Assembly: GCA_951812775.1 (NCBI GenBank)
Contig: OX638326.1
Span: 2,429,391-2,493,390 of the forward strand
Direction: 5' to 3'
Length of the DNA: 64,000 nucleotides
DNA from: an uncultured Alphaproteobacteria bacterium
Lineage (GTDB): Bacteria; Pseudomonadota; Alphaproteobacteria; MPNO01; UBA2964
Made by a program: the position numbers and the translations under genes. The notes under the pieces are model-generated. The model made no database searches. It was not told the origin of the DNA and was given only the letters and a program-made list of their open reading frames with translations. This document shows, one piece after another, positions 43,712 to 53,343 of this stretch (its first letter is position 1; the number at the start of each line of letters is the position of its first letter).

Positions 43712-44486
43712 CTGCGGCCTCCGCTGTATCATCGTCTGTCCCGAGATAGGCCTCGAGCACTGCGGGGTCCTGATGAACTTCTTCCGGCGTGCCCTCAAAT
43801 ATCTTGCGGCCAAAATTCAGAACAACGATGTGATCACACAAATCGCGCACAAACTGCATATCATGTTCAACAACCAAAATCGTAACGCCTTGGTCGGAAA
43901 CATTTTCCAAAAGCGCCTGTAGCTGATTGGTTTCCGTTTTATTGAGACCCGCCGCTGGTTCGTCGAGGAGCAATAGCTTGGGTTCGGAGACCATCGCCCG
44001 AACCACTTCAATACGTTTCTGGACACCATAAGGCAGGTTCGCGACAACTTCGCCGGGATAGGTGCCAACACCGGCCCGCTCAAGCGCTTCCTCTGCTGCG
44101 GTACGCCAATTGTTCCGTGGCATCATACCGAGCGGAAACATCAGATTGCCCAGATTACGGGCGCGGGCGTGCTGACCCAGCATGACGTTCTCAACCGTGC
44201 TGAGATGCGGCATCAGGCGAATATTCTGAAAGCTTCGAGACATGCCGACCGTAACGCGATCCTGGGCGGGAACATCCGTGATGTCCTCCCCGTCAACGGA
44301 AATAGTGCCCGCGTCAATCTCATAGACACCGGTCAGCAAATTAAAGATCGTTGTCTTCCCGGCGCCATTGGGGCCAATCAGCGCCGTCCGGCTGCTGCGG
44401 CGAACATCGAAGGAAACATCATCAATCACCTTGAGCCCACCAAAGCTCTTATGCATCCCGGAGATTTCAAGCAGATGGTCGCTCAT
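43701..44486 (-). CDS. livG: ABC transporter ATP-binding protein LivG
   Basis: 261 residues. ALIGPNGAGKTTIFNLLTGV is the Walker A, GVQKRIEVVRAMVSEPKLLL spans signature and Walker B, and LLLDEPAAGLNKTETNQLQA follows; LVVEHDMQFVRDLCD is the H-loop. The insert after Walker A and the SRSFQNIRLMPHLSTVENVM stretch are typical of LivG-type subunits. Overlaps livM by 4 nt. Confidence 0.94.
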   Translation of the reverse strand: MSDHLLEISGMHKSFGGLKVIDDVSFDVRRSSRTALIGPNGAGKTTIFNLLTGVYEIDAGTISVDGEDITDVPAQDRVTVGMSRSFQNIRLMPHLSTVENVMLGQHARARNLGNLMFPLGMMPRNNWRTAAEEALERAGVGTYPGEVVANLPYGVQKRIEVVRAMVSEPKLLLLDEPAAGLNKTETNQLQALLENVSDQGVTILVVEHDMQFVRDLCDHIVVLNFGRKIFEGTPEEVHQDPAVLEAYLGTDDDTAEAADVS

Positions 44487-45388
44487 GAGCCACCTCCCGC
44501 GTCATCCGAGACGACTTTCTTTTGGCGGAATAAACCGCTCCCAAGTCTGTTCTGCAGCGTCCGGGTCATCACACCTTCCGGGCGGAAAACCATCAAAAGG
44601 ACGATAAAGGCGCCAAACATCATGAAGCGGCCTTCCGCCAACCATTTAAGTCCGGCAGATTCTGCAATTTCGCGCAGCGTCTCGGGTACGATCGCGAAGA
44701 AAGCGGCCCCGATCAGCGGCCCCCAGGCGGTTTGCGTACCACCCATCAAAACATAAAGCAGAATATAGATACTCAGCAGCACATTAAAGGTCTGTGCTTC
44801 AATATAGTTGTAATGATGGCCGTACAACGAACCGCCGAGGCTCATCAGCATGGCACCAACCGTAAAGGCAACCACCTTGGCCGTCCTGACATTTACGCCG
44901 AATAACGTCGCGACACTTTCATCATCATGGATCGACCGCAACGCAAGACCGAGGCGCGTCGACATAAAGTAGAAGCTGAACAGAATGACTAAAATAGTCA
45001 CCGGCACGATCACTGTGACGTCAGCATGGTCATCGACCGGGAAACCGGACGCCCCGCCGACAAATTCAAGATTGATGGCAATACCCGAAACCACCTCCGC
45101 GAAGGCAAAGGTCGCCAACACCATATAAACGCCGCGGGTTCGTAAAATCGGAAAGGAAATTGCAAAGGCAATCACACCGGTAAAAACCATCGCCAGCATG
45201 ATGCTCAGCCACATCGGCAATTCGGCCCCGGTCCCGGCATTGAACCAGGCACTAGCATAAGCCCCCAGCGTAATGAATCCCGCCGCACCGAGATTGAGCT
45301 GGCCGGAGGCCGCCGGCAAAAAGATGCCGTAGGCATAAATGATGCTCAGGCACAGGATAATCAGCTGTGCTTCCATATAACCACTCAT
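44483..45388 (-). CDS. livM: Branched-chain-amino-acid-type ABC permease LivM
   Basis: 301 residues with 8-9 hydrophobic segments (for example LIILCLSIIYAYGIFLPAAS, MWLSIMLAMVFTGVIAFAIS, MVLATFAFAEVVSGIA). The cytoplasmic loop TRLGLALRSIHDDESVATLF is the conserved EAA-type coupling region that contacts the ATPases. ends with VFRPEGVMTRTLQNRLGSGL and a basic tail. Overlaps livH by one base. Confidence 0.93.
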   Translation of the reverse strand: MSGYMEAQLIILCLSIIYAYGIFLPAASGQLNLGAAGFITLGAYASAWFNAGTGAELPMWLSIMLAMVFTGVIAFAISFPILRTRGVYMVLATFAFAEVVSGIAINLEFVGGASGFPVDDHADVTVIVPVTILVILFSFYFMSTRLGLALRSIHDDESVATLFGVNVRTAKVVAFTVGAMLMSLGGSLYGHHYNYIEAQTFNVLLSIYILLYVLMGGTQTAWGPLIGAAFFAIVPETLREIAESAGLKWLAEGRFMMFGAFIVLLMVFRPEGVMTRTLQNRLGSGLFRQKKVVSDDAGGGS

Positions 45389-46326
45389 CAGAACTTGCCC
45401 TTTCCGATAAGCGTATGACCAAACAGCCCTGTCGGTTTGAAGGCCAGCAGAAGTAAGAGCAGCCCCCAGATCGGTACCTTGGCAAACTCAGCGCCAACGA
45501 TGTAAATCGACATCACTTCGAGCATGCCGATAAACAGCCCGCCGATAATCGCACCCCAGACATTCCCCAGACCACCAAGAACCATACCGGCAATCGCCAC
45601 CGTCGCCACAGAGTCACCGACATAGGCATCTACGGTGGCATAGTTAATCGTAAACAAAATGCCGGAAACAGCGCATAGCAGCCCGGTAATGACATAGACA
45701 ACCGGGACAATGCGACCGACCTCTACCCCCATCAGGGTGGCCGTATCCGGCCGTTCCGCAATGGCCCGTAAGGCACGGCCCAGCTTGGTCGCCTTGAGCA
45801 TCACGCTCAACATGATGACGACGACCAGTGACAGCAAGAGACTCACTATTTGCGGGACACTGAAAATAATCGTGTCGATGCTAAAGGTTCCCTGGCCGAA
45901 CGGCGATACCGCCGTGAGAGGATCAGAACCCCAGGTACTCACCACGAAATGTTCGAATATGATCAGGAAGCCCAGCGAGCTTACCAGCGGCAGCGCATGT
46001 TCCGTCGCATCCCCGTACTTGGCCTTCATATAACGATAGGTGAAGCGCTCGATCACCAACGAAGCCAGTGCAATCACCACGAGCGCAACAATAATGCCAG
46101 CGACCCAGCGATATTCCATGCCAAAAATCGACAGGATAAGATCATTGCCGAAAGGCAATTGCCCCATCATTGTTGCGTACATCAAAACGGCGGCAAACAT
46201 GAACAGCGCCGGAATGGTGAAGTTCAGGAAGTTCAGCATGCCGATGATCAAGGTGAAGGCGACAGCAACCATCACGTAGACGCCGCCCAGCATCAGGCCA
46301 TTTACGAGTTGCTGTATTACCAACAT
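45388..46326 (-). CDS. livH: Branched-chain-amino-acid-type ABC permease LivH
   Basis: 312 residues, starting QQLVNGLMLGGVYVMVAVAF, the usual LivH N-terminus, with eight membrane segments. The coupling loop TKLGRALRAIAERPDTATLM contacts the ATP-binding subunits. GMVLGGLGNVWGAIIGGLFI is a strongly conserved LivH stretch. First permease gene of the order livH-livM-livG-livF-binding protein. The deacetylase-like gene stops only 6 nt upstream, so it likely leads the same transcript. Confidence 0.93.
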   Translation of the reverse strand: MLVIQQLVNGLMLGGVYVMVAVAFTLIIGMLNFLNFTIPALFMFAAVLMYATMMGQLPFGNDLILSIFGMEYRWVAGIIVALVVIALASLVIERFTYRYMKAKYGDATEHALPLVSSLGFLIIFEHFVVSTWGSDPLTAVSPFGQGTFSIDTIIFSVPQIVSLLLSLVVVIMLSVMLKATKLGRALRAIAERPDTATLMGVEVGRIVPVVYVITGLLCAVSGILFTINYATVDAYVGDSVATVAIAGMVLGGLGNVWGAIIGGLFIGMLEVMSIYIVGAEFAKVPIWGLLLLLLAFKPTGLFGHTLIGKGKF

Positions 46327-46332
46327 TGCTGT

Positions 46333-47259
46333 CTAGCCTTGTGCCGGAATGTGAGAGTCGTGATTTTCGAGATACCAATCAGCTATCTCTTCACGGGTTG
46401 CCCACCACACATCATCAAAACTCTTGGCATAGGCAAGAAATTCGCGAATTGCCCGAATCCGGAAAGGATGTCCCGATACATGGGGATGTAAACCGACGCT
46501 CATGATTTTGCCGGTCTCTGCACTTTCCAGATAAAGCTGATCGAACTGTTCCTTCAGCATCTCAATCGTCTGCGACGTCGTGAAATTTCGCCGCAGAAAA
46601 AATCCAAAATCATTGACTTCAATCGAATACGGGATCGCCACGATCGGACCATGACCGGTTTGCATCAGATAGGGCTGTTCGTCATTCATGTAATCGCAAA
46701 TGAACTTCATGCCCTTCTTGGCGATGATCTCGGGTGTGTTCGGGGTACTGCGCAATGACGATGACAACCAGCCGGGTGATTTCCGCCCTACAACCTTTTC
46801 ATAAACCTCAAGGGCGCTATCGATCAGCGCTTCTTCGGCCGCCGGGTCAGATTGATAATTAGTCAACAGATCGCCCTGCTCATAATTATGGCAAACCAGT
46901 TCCCAGCCACGTTCCTTGGCAGCCTCGACAATATCGCCGCGTTCAAGACCAAGCTTCGCGTTGAGGGTACAGCTCGACGGCACACCGACTTCATCAAACG
47001 TATCAAACAACCGCCAGATACCCGCACGCTGACCATATTCGCGCCAGCTGAAATTCGGAACATCGAGCACATTGCCAGGCATGGGATCAGGCAGTGCCGG
47101 CGGACCTCCCGCATAATACGGTTGATTGCTTTCCTTCATCATGTCCCAGTATTCGAGATTCAGAGTCACTTGAACGGCGAGCCTCTTACCGTTTGGCCAC
47201 TTCAGCGGCTTGCGCTTTGGCAGCGGTACAAAATCGTACTGCATCGAAGAATTTCCCAT
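46333..47259 (-). CDS. Polysaccharide deacetylase / PuuE-allantoinase-like protein
   Basis: About 308 residues. Features are WPNGKRLAVQVTLNLEYWDM near the start, IWRLFDTFDEVGVPSSCTLN, ELVCHNYEQGDLLTNYQSDP and LGLHPHVSGHPFRIRAIREF. This is the polysaccharide-deacetylase fold, closest in feel to the PuuE-type allantoinase-like group that acts on small amides. The usual His pair seen in this group (HPHVSGHP) is present. The start is put at 47259 (MGNSSMQYDFV). Being first in the Liv operon suggests the imported compound is its substrate. Confidence 0.8.
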   Translation of the reverse strand: MGNSSMQYDFVPLPKRKPLKWPNGKRLAVQVTLNLEYWDMMKESNQPYYAGGPPALPDPMPGNVLDVPNFSWREYGQRAGIWRLFDTFDEVGVPSSCTLNAKLGLERGDIVEAAKERGWELVCHNYEQGDLLTNYQSDPAAEEALIDSALEVYEKVVGRKSPGWLSSSLRSTPNTPEIIAKKGMKFICDYMNDEQPYLMQTGHGPIVAIPYSIEVNDFGFFLRRNFTTSQTIEMLKEQFDQLYLESAETGKIMSVGLHPHVSGHPFRIRAIREFLAYAKSFDDVWWATREEIADWYLENHDSHIPAQG

Positions 47260-47390
47260 GACTCTTTTTTCTTGATGCTGCACTCTATAGACCGAATGCA
47301 CGGGGTCAATCAGTGTTACAGATTGATATCCACAGCCCGGTGCGACCCGGGTTAGAATCAATTGCTGAAGTGGGATGAAGGGAAGGTTTC

Positions 47391-47954
47391 ATGCGGTACT
47401 CAATCATATTGTTCTTGATCATAGTGTTTGGTGCGACTACCGCCCGCGCCGAGCCCGTTTTCCTCAAAGCCTTTTACCCGCTCGATGAACCACGATTTCA
47501 CTGTGTCGATATTCCCGGTCACAAGTCGTGGGTAAACACGTCGCGTAAACTCAACGTTCACACCTGTAAGGAAGGTATCTGGCACAGGGATGAGCTGTTT
47601 GAGTACAAAGCCGTAAGAAAGGGCCAGCTTAAAATGCCGGAATATGATCTCTGCATTGAAGCGGATGATTCACTGGATGGCGCGGAGCTAAGCCCAAAAC
47701 CCTGCAGTAAATCCGCACTGCAAAACTGGATTTACAAAAACTACCAGCTGACCCTTAAAGCTCACCCTGACAAATGTCTGACCATCGGGCCCGAACCATC
47801 ACGGCTGACCCGCGGTGGCAAACGCCTTCCCTCAAAGCACAAAGCTCGATCTCTGGCGCTCAACACTTGTTCTGACAAGGCGTTCGCGCGTCAGCTCTGG
47901 CGTTTTGAAAAACCACAACAACGCAGCGGCGCCGTGATGCCGTTCAAAAAATAG
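47391..47954 (+). CDS. Secreted ricin-type beta-trefoil-like protein
   Basis: 187 residues with a signal peptide (MRYSIILFLIIVFGATTARA). The mature part repeats units with Cys and an aromatic end: EYDLCIEADDSLDGAELSPK followed by ALQNWIYKN, DKCLTIGPEPSRLTRGG, and ARQLWRFEKP. The spaced Cys and the QxW-like ends (QNW, QLW) are typical of ricin-B/beta-trefoil lectin folds. It probably binds a sugar or polymer outside the cytoplasm. Single gene divergent from the deacetylase operon. Confidence 0.65.
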   Translation: MRYSIILFLIIVFGATTARAEPVFLKAFYPLDEPRFHCVDIPGHKSWVNTSRKLNVHTCKEGIWHRDELFEYKAVRKGQLKMPEYDLCIEADDSLDGAELSPKPCSKSALQNWIYKNYQLTLKAHPDKCLTIGPEPSRLTRGGKRLPSKHKARSLALNTCSDKAFARQLWRFEKPQQRSGAVMPFKK

Positions 47955-47966
47955 AAAGACTTCGCG

Positions 47967-48545
47967 ATGACACGCCCCTGCCCGGGACCTGACTACAACG
48001 TTAAGGTGCCAAAGATTAAGCCTCCGCCAAACGCCTGCTGCACGCAGGCGCACGTCTTTGGCCCCGCGGACCAGTGCCCATATGCCGAAGGCCGCGGCTA
48101 TACACCGCCCGATGCGCCGATCAAGGCCTATTTGAAACTACTCGATACGCTCGGACTGGATCGCGGCGTCATCGTCCATGGCAGTGCGCACGGGTCAGAA
48201 AATGCTGTCAGCTTGCGTGGCATTGCGGTCGTCGACCCGGACATCACTGATAAAGAGTTGGAAGAAATGGCCGAGGGCGGCATTCGCGGCATCCGGTTAT
48301 CGACCATGCTCAAGGGCGCATTCGGCACAGATCTGTTAGAGCCAATGGCGGATCGAATAAATGGTCTCGGCTGGCATATCGTAATTCATCTCGATTCTGT
48401 TGCGGAGATTGCCGAGCTGGAACTGCGATTGCGAAAACTGCCTGTAGATGTGGTCGTCGATCATCTGGGTCGGGTACGCCTGGCATGCCTTGTGATCGCG
48501 CAATCGTGCTGCTGGCACCGCGCGCCGCAAAATAGCCATCAGTGA
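47967..48545 (+). pseudogene. Amidohydrolase (2-pyrone-4,6-dicarboxylate hydrolase-like), C-terminally truncated
   Basis: The first ~165 residues look right for a LigI-like metal-dependent hydrolase: PPPNACCTQAHVFGPADQCP (a variant of the DxHxHxF start, with Gln-Ala-His here), YLKLLDTLGLDRGVIVHGSA, GGIRGIRLSTMLKGAFGTD and VDVVVDHLGRV. After HLGRV, near 48475, the family sequence ends and an unrelated tail follows. About 100 residues are missing. The start lies 13 nt after the ricin-like gene, so they may have shared a transcript. The broken end abuts another broken gene on the opposite strand. Confidence 0.75.
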
Positions 48546-49263
48546 CGCTAAAGACCGGTTGGCGAGTCCAGGGATCAGTCTCCCCGGGGGGCAATTCGCT
48601 GCGCCGTGAGCGGTAAAAACGAAATGCCAGATCTTCTACGAGTTCCGGTGCCCGCTCTAACATCATGTTGTGGACAGTCACCGAGCTGCACATACGATGC
48701 TGCCCGCCGGACATTGCAGTTCTGATAACGCTCAAACCAAAGATGTCGCAGCTATCGGCATGGAATCCGAGCGGTGATGCGGAGTTGTAACCGCGTCCCG
48801 TTGCGGAAGTAATCTCTGCCCCAAGGTCTTTGACATGACCCAGCAGATGCCCCTTGCCATTCTGCGAGACCGCACGGCCAAAATAACAGCCAACGCTCCA
48901 GAACGCTGCCGCCATTTGATAGAGCGAGCGCCCCGCAGTCGGCATACCGCGCAAAAAGACAAATCCGCGTCCGTTAATCACTTCTTCGCGTAAATCCTTC
49001 AGGACCGGGCCAAATACCGGCAAGTCGAAGTCGTCTTTTTTGATCTGATGTAGCTCAGGAGATAACTTCTCGAGTCGTGTAACGGCATCAAGAATATCGC
49101 CTATCTCCTTATCCGACAGCCGATAGAGATAGGCCCGGCTCACTTCAAGCTCTTCACGCGTCCAAGCTGAAGGATCGGTAATCGGCTCCATCAGCGATGC
49201 CGGCGTGTGGGTCCGACTAGTTCGCTGCCAGGGGTTCGCGGTCAAAATCTCTCTCCCGTTCAT
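48310..49263 (-). pseudogene. TauD/TfdA-family 2-oxoglutarate dioxygenase-like protein, C-terminally truncated
   Basis: The first ~240 residues fit the family: LYRLSDKEIGDILDAVTRLE, VINGRGFVFLRGMPTAGRSL, SPLGFHADSCDIFGLSVIRT (Fe-binding His-x-Asp) and PWTRQPVFSVTDGYFAARGA. After DGYF, near 48530, the expected distal His/Arg region is absent and the frame continues through the neighbouring amidohydrolase remnant. The enzyme lacks the last third with the second Fe-binding His, so it should be inactive. Its break point lies about 50 nt from that of the amidohydrolase, pointing to one deletion that joined two genes tail to tail. Confidence 0.75.
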
Positions 49264-49347
49264 CGTGATACGATCACGTTCCAGGTGAGTTTAACCAGAT
49301 AGGCGTATGGCGGGTAGAGGGGAGAAAATGGGTTTTACAGACATCCC

Positions 49348-49404
49348 TCGTCATTGCGGGACTTGATCCAGCAACCCAGAAACTGGATACCCGGATCCTG
49401 GCCG
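49348..49404. repeat. Degenerate dispersed palindromic repeat
   Basis: TCGTCATTGCGGGACTTGAT, then CTGGATACCCGGATC, resembles a family of intergenic palindromes frequent in alphaproteobacterial chromosomes (cgtcattgcgggcttgac type). Only one copy is visible here, so the match rests on memory of the family. Confidence 0.4.
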
Positions 49405-49430
49405 CGCCGTCAGGGAGAAGGCGGTGAAAC

Positions 49431-50180
49431 CTACTTCGTTGTCAGATTAAAGGCGGTGGCGCCATAGATCGGGCCACCGAGCTCATTCTGCACGATAATC
49501 GCGCAGCCATCCTGCTTGTCGAGACCCATCATCTTCACCGGCAGTTTGATCTTAAGTTCCTTGCCATTCCATTCGCCAATGCGCCGATGTGCCCTCACAA
49601 CATTGGAATAGGCGATTTTGCGGCCTTCATTTTCGCCACGGCGGATGTCGGTCACATGCTCTTTATCATAGGAGAACAGCCAGATGGTGGCCGGGCTCGC
49701 GGGTTTCGGGCCAGCCGCCACTGTCACCAGCGCGGTATCCTTGTCAGGATGTGAAATCGAAACCGGGACACGCTTTTGTTTGCGCACGCGGTCAATGGCA
49801 TTCAGGATTTTGCCCCGGCCGGAACCAACACTTTGATGCGTGCCACTGACAACCATCTGCGGTGTGTAGATATAGCGCAGCTTGAACGCCCCGCCATAAT
49901 TGCGCTGGCGCCTGGTAGATTCAGTACCGGAGAATGGGTCCTTCCAGCCGAGATAGTTCCAGTAATCAACATGGAACGACAAGGCCAAAACATCATCGCG
50001 TTTTGCCAGCTCGCCAAGGAAGCGATCTGCCGGTGGACAGGAGGAACAGCCTTGCGAGGTAAACAGTTCAACAACAACCTTGTCACCGGCGGCTTGCGCC
50101 GCACCGGCAAACAGGGTTCCAAGACCCGTGACGACCGCTAAGGCCGCGACGATGGAAATGCGTCTAAATCTATCAGTCAT
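49431..50180 (-). CDS. DUF1223-like secreted thioredoxin-fold protein
   Basis: About 249 residues with a signal peptide (ISIVAALAVVTGLGTLFAGA). VVVELFTSQGCSSCPPADRF holds a CSSC motif on a thioredoxin-like fold, and ALSFHVDYWNYLGWKDPFSG is diagnostic of the DUF1223 family. The second half is beta-rich. It may act in disulfide or metal handling in the periplasm, but no reaction is established. Start at 50180 (MTDRFRRISI); the frame extends 24 residues further up without family support. It lies 92 nt downstream of acnA. Confidence 0.85.
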   Translation of the reverse strand: MTDRFRRISIVAALAVVTGLGTLFAGAAQAAGDKVVVELFTSQGCSSCPPADRFLGELAKRDDVLALSFHVDYWNYLGWKDPFSGTESTRRQRNYGGAFKLRYIYTPQMVVSGTHQSVGSGRGKILNAIDRVRKQKRVPVSISHPDKDTALVTVAAGPKPASPATIWLFSYDKEHVTDIRRGENEGRKIAYSNVVRAHRRIGEWNGKELKIKLPVKMMGLDKQDGCAIIVQNELGGPIYGATAFNLTTK

Positions 50181-50272
50181 GCCCGGTAAAGTAGGGGTCA
50201 GTCGTTCTTTGCGCGAATCAACAATCAGTGATGTTGCCGTTAACGCCGCCACGAAAACCTGACCCCAACGCC

Positions 50273-52957
50273 TTATGCCGCTTCTTCTGCAATGTTGCGC
50301 AGCACATATTGCAGGATGCCGCCATGGCGGTAATATTCGACTTCATCCAGCGTATCAATCCGGCATCTGGTCGTAATATCTTCACTTGAGCCATCCGCGC
50401 GGGTGATCTTCACGGCAACATCCATGCCCGGTGTAATACCGCCCGCGACACCCGTAATATCGAAGATTTCCGTACCATCGAGATTCAACGACTGACGGCT
50501 TTGCCCGTCTTTAAACTCAAGCGGCAGTACGCCCATGCCAATCAGATTAGATCGATGGATACGCTCAAAGCTCTCCACGATCACAGCCTTGATCCCCAGC
50601 AGGTTTGGCCCTTTGGCCGCCCAGTCACGGGATGAGCCCATGCCATAATCCTTACCCGCGATGACCACCAACGGAATACCATCCTGTTGATAGAGCATCG
50701 AAGCTTCATAGACGGACATCTCCTTGCCGTCGGGCAGATGCTTGGTGAAACCACCTTCCGTGCCCGGTACCATCTCGTTGCGGATCCGGATATTGGCAAA
50801 GGTGCCGCGAGACATAACCTCGAAATTACCACGCCGGGCGCCGTAGGAGTTGAAATCCTCGGGCCGTATCTGGCGTTCCAGCAGGAAACCACCTGCCGGG
50901 CTGGTTTTTGGGAACCCACCGGCTGGCGAGATATGATCCGTCGTAACGGAGTCACCCATTTTAAGCAGAACCCGAGCGCCTTTGATATCTTCCAGCGCTG
51001 ACGGCTCGGGGCCCATCCCTTCAAAGAAGGGGGGGTACTGCACATAGGTGGAACCGTCATTCCAGGCATAGGTCTCACCCTGAGGTACCGCCATATTATT
51101 CCACTCATCGGAACCATCACCCACGGCGTCATAACGTGTACGGAACATTTCCGGCGTGATACAGGCACGGATCGTGTCCTGAATTTCCTGATTGGTCGGC
51201 CAGATATCCTTGAGATACACCGGATTGCCATCGGCATCCTCGCCCAACGCATCCGTCGTCAGATTGACATTTAGCGAACCGGGAAGGGCATAGGCGACAA
51301 CCAGTGGCGGCGAGGCCAGATAGTTGGCTTTGACCTGCTGGTGAACGCGGCCCTCAAAGTTACGGTTGCCTGACAAGACTGCACCCGCGACAAGATTACC
51401 GTCATCAATGGCATCAGCAACCGGGCCAATCAGCGGTCCGGAGTTTCCGATACAGGTCGTGCAACCATAGCCGACAACATTAAAGCCGAGCGCGTTGAGA
51501 TCGTCCTGCAGCTCAGCCGCTTCGAGATAGTCGGAGACCACCTGGCTGCCGGGTGCCAGTGATGTCTTCACCCAGGGTTTGACCTTCATACCCTTGGCAA
51601 CAGCGTTGCGCGCCAAGAGCCCAGCCGCCATCAAGACAGACGGATTTGATGTATTGGTGCAGCTGGTAATCGCCGCGATAGCGACATGGCCATCCTTCAT
51701 CGTGTAATCTTCGCCTTCAACCGCCGCTTCGCCCTTGCTGGCATCCCAGCTTGGCAGTTCGCTGGCGAAATTCTCCGGCATCTGCGACAAGGCGACACGA
51801 TCCTGTGGCCGCCGCGGCCCTGCAAGGCTGGGCTCTACCGTCGAAATATCCAGTTCCAGCGTGTCGGTGAAGATCGGGTCAGGGGAATTGGCATCGCGCC
51901 ACATACCCTGTTCTTTGGCATAAGCTTCAACCAAGGCAACCTGATCGGCATCGCGACCGGTCGCGTTGAGGAAGTTAATCGTTTCCGAATCAATCGGGAA
52001 AAAGCCGCAGGTCGCGCCATATTCCGGTGCCATATTGCTGATCGTTGCGCGGTCCGGCAGGCTGAGATTGTCGACACCCGGGCCATAGAACTCAACGAAC
52101 TTCGAAACCACGCCCTTGGCCCGCAGCATCTGGGTCACCGTAAGCACCAGATCGGTTGCCGTTGTACCTTCGGTTAGGGCACCGGTCAGCTTAAAGCCGA
52201 TGACCTGAGGCAAAAGCATTGAGATAGGCTGGCCAAGCATCGCCGCTTCCGCCTCAATGCCACCGCAACCCCAGCCCAGAACGGCGAGCCCATTGACCAT
52301 CGTGGTATGGCTATCAGTGCCCACCAGCGTATCGGGGTAAGCAACCGTCGCGCCGTCTTCTTCTGTCGTCCAGACCGTCTTGGCGAGATATTCCAGATTT
52401 ACCTGATGGCAAATGCCCATGCCCGGTGGCACAACGCGGAAGTTTGAAAAAGCACTCTGCCCCCAACGCAGGAACTCATAGCGTTCCTGGTTGCGCGAAT
52501 ATTCAAGTTGGACGTTTTTCTCAAACGCGTCGGGCGTGCCGAAATTATCGATCATAACCGAATGGTCGATCACCAGATCAACGGGGCAAAGCGGGTTGAT
52601 CTTCTGGACGTCGCCGCCAATCTTAACCATTGCTTCGCGCATTGCCGCCAGATCGACGACAGCCGGGACACCGGTCAAATCCTGTAGCAACACGCGGGCC
52701 GGACGAAAGGCAATCTCGTCATCAGCGCTTGGCGTGCCATCCCAGGATGCCGCTGCCTTAACATCATCGGCCGTGACGGAGCGGCCGTCTTCATACCGGA
52801 GGAGATTTTCCAGCAGCACCTTCATTGAATATGGCAGGCGGGCAATGCTGCCAACACCCTTCTTTTCAGCAGCCTTCAGGCTGAAATAGTCGAAATTCTT
52901 GCCATTTACAGAAAGCGTACGACGTACGCCTAAGCTATCATTGCCGGTAACACCCAC
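50273..52957 (-). CDS. acnA: Aconitate hydratase AcnA
   Basis: 894 residues, normal for the AcnA/IRP type. The [4Fe-4S] ligands are in [20 protein letters not shown] and [40 protein letters not shown] and [20 protein letters not shown] are further active-site segments. It interconverts citrate and isocitrate in the TCA cycle. AcnA-type proteins can bind RNA when the cluster is lost. The gene is divergent from the small RNA and ccm operon, a gene order common in Alphaproteobacteria. Confidence 0.97.
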   Translation of the reverse strand: MGVTGNDSLGVRRTLSVNGKNFDYFSLKAAEKKGVGSIARLPYSMKVLLENLLRYEDGRSVTADDVKAAASWDGTPSADDEIAFRPARVLLQDLTGVPAVVDLAAMREAMVKIGGDVQKINPLCPVDLVIDHSVMIDNFGTPDAFEKNVQLEYSRNQERYEFLRWGQSAFSNFRVVPPGMGICHQVNLEYLAKTVWTTEEDGATVAYPDTLVGTDSHTTMVNGLAVLGWGCGGIEAEAAMLGQPISMLLPQVIGFKLTGALTEGTTATDLVLTVTQMLRAKGVVSKFVEFYGPGVDNLSLPDRATISNMAPEYGATCGFFPIDSETINFLNATGRDADQVALVEAYAKEQGMWRDANSPDPIFTDTLELDISTVEPSLAGPRRPQDRVALSQMPENFASELPSWDASKGEAAVEGEDYTMKDGHVAIAAITSCTNTSNPSVLMAAGLLARNAVAKGMKVKPWVKTSLAPGSQVVSDYLEAAELQDDLNALGFNVVGYGCTTCIGNSGPLIGPVADAIDDGNLVAGAVLSGNRNFEGRVHQQVKANYLASPPLVVAYALPGSLNVNLTTDALGEDADGNPVYLKDIWPTNQEIQDTIRACITPEMFRTRYDAVGDGSDEWNNMAVPQGETYAWNDGSTYVQYPPFFEGMGPEPSALEDIKGARVLLKMGDSVTTDHISPAGGFPKTSPAGGFLLERQIRPEDFNSYGARRGNFEVMSRGTFANIRIRNEMVPGTEGGFTKHLPDGKEMSVYEASMLYQQDGIPLVVIAGKDYGMGSSRDWAAKGPNLLGIKAVIVESFERIHRSNLIGMGVLPLEFKDGQSRQSLNLDGTEIFDITGVAGGITPGMDVAVKITRADGSSEDITTRCRIDTLDEVEYYRHGGILQYVLRNIAEEAA

Positions 52958-53115
52958 GGCTATCTCCTCATTTTATTAGGTTTTTGGACCTGATTTTCAA
53001 ACGTGGCGCGAAAATAACGCCTAAACGCAGTATTTCTCAAGATAAACGTTACCCGCAGGCTACGCAAATCTCCCAAAAATAGGGTGAATTACCACAATAT
53101 TGCCTTATTTCAGCC
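52958..53115. promoter_or_regulatory. Divergent control region of acnA and the small RNA
   Basis: AT-rich gap upstream of acnA. It must hold the acnA promoter on the minus strand. No clear binding site was recognised, apart from the heat-shock-type promoter at its right end. Confidence 0.4.
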
Positions 53116-53143
53116 CTTGGTTCTGCGAAATAACATCCCATCT
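53116..53143 (+). promoter_or_regulatory. Strong heat-shock (RpoH)-type promoter of a small RNA
   Basis: CTTG (53116-53119), 17 nt, CCCATCT (53137-53143), preceded by CC. This fits both the enterobacterial sigma32 pattern (CCCTTGAA...CCCCATnT) and the alphaproteobacterial one. Start of transcription expected near 53150. Confidence 0.65.
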
Positions 53144-53149
53144 TAATAG

Positions 53150-53256
53150 TCCTAGCCCCCACCGGGGCACCCTCCCCCCCCGGTGTCCCACCAGCCCACC
53201 CATTGGGCTGGTCTCCCCTTAAGGCCGTCGGGTACCCCCCGGCGGCCCTTTTTTTT
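53150..53256 (+). ncRNA. Candidate trans-acting small RNA with a C-rich (anti-Shine-Dalgarno) loop
   Basis: About 107 nt with three hairpins. The first is CACCGGGG (53160-53167) with CCCCGGTG (53178-53185), presenting the loop CACCCTCCCC. The second is CCAGCCCA (53191-53198) with TGGGCTGG (53204-53211), loop CCCAT. The third is a terminator. The C-rich loop could pair with GGAGG ribosome-binding sites, like the CUCCUCCC-loop (cuckoo/CcsR-type) RNAs of Rhodobacter, which are also controlled by RpoH. No open frame of note lies within. Promoter, modular stems and terminator together make a convincing sRNA; its targets are unknown. Confidence 0.65.
53223..53256 (+). terminator. Intrinsic terminator of the small RNA
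   Basis: GGCCGTCGGG (53223-53232) pairs with CCCGGCGGCC (53238-53247, one G-T), loop TACCC, followed by C and eight T (53249-53256). Confidence 0.9.
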
Positions 53257-53343
53257 CGCCTCGCCAGAACGGGCTGGCTTTATTAAGGTGTCGCGCGGCC
53301 GCTTATGGTTAAGAGCCGCCAATTGGGGCAAGTTGCGGTGACA

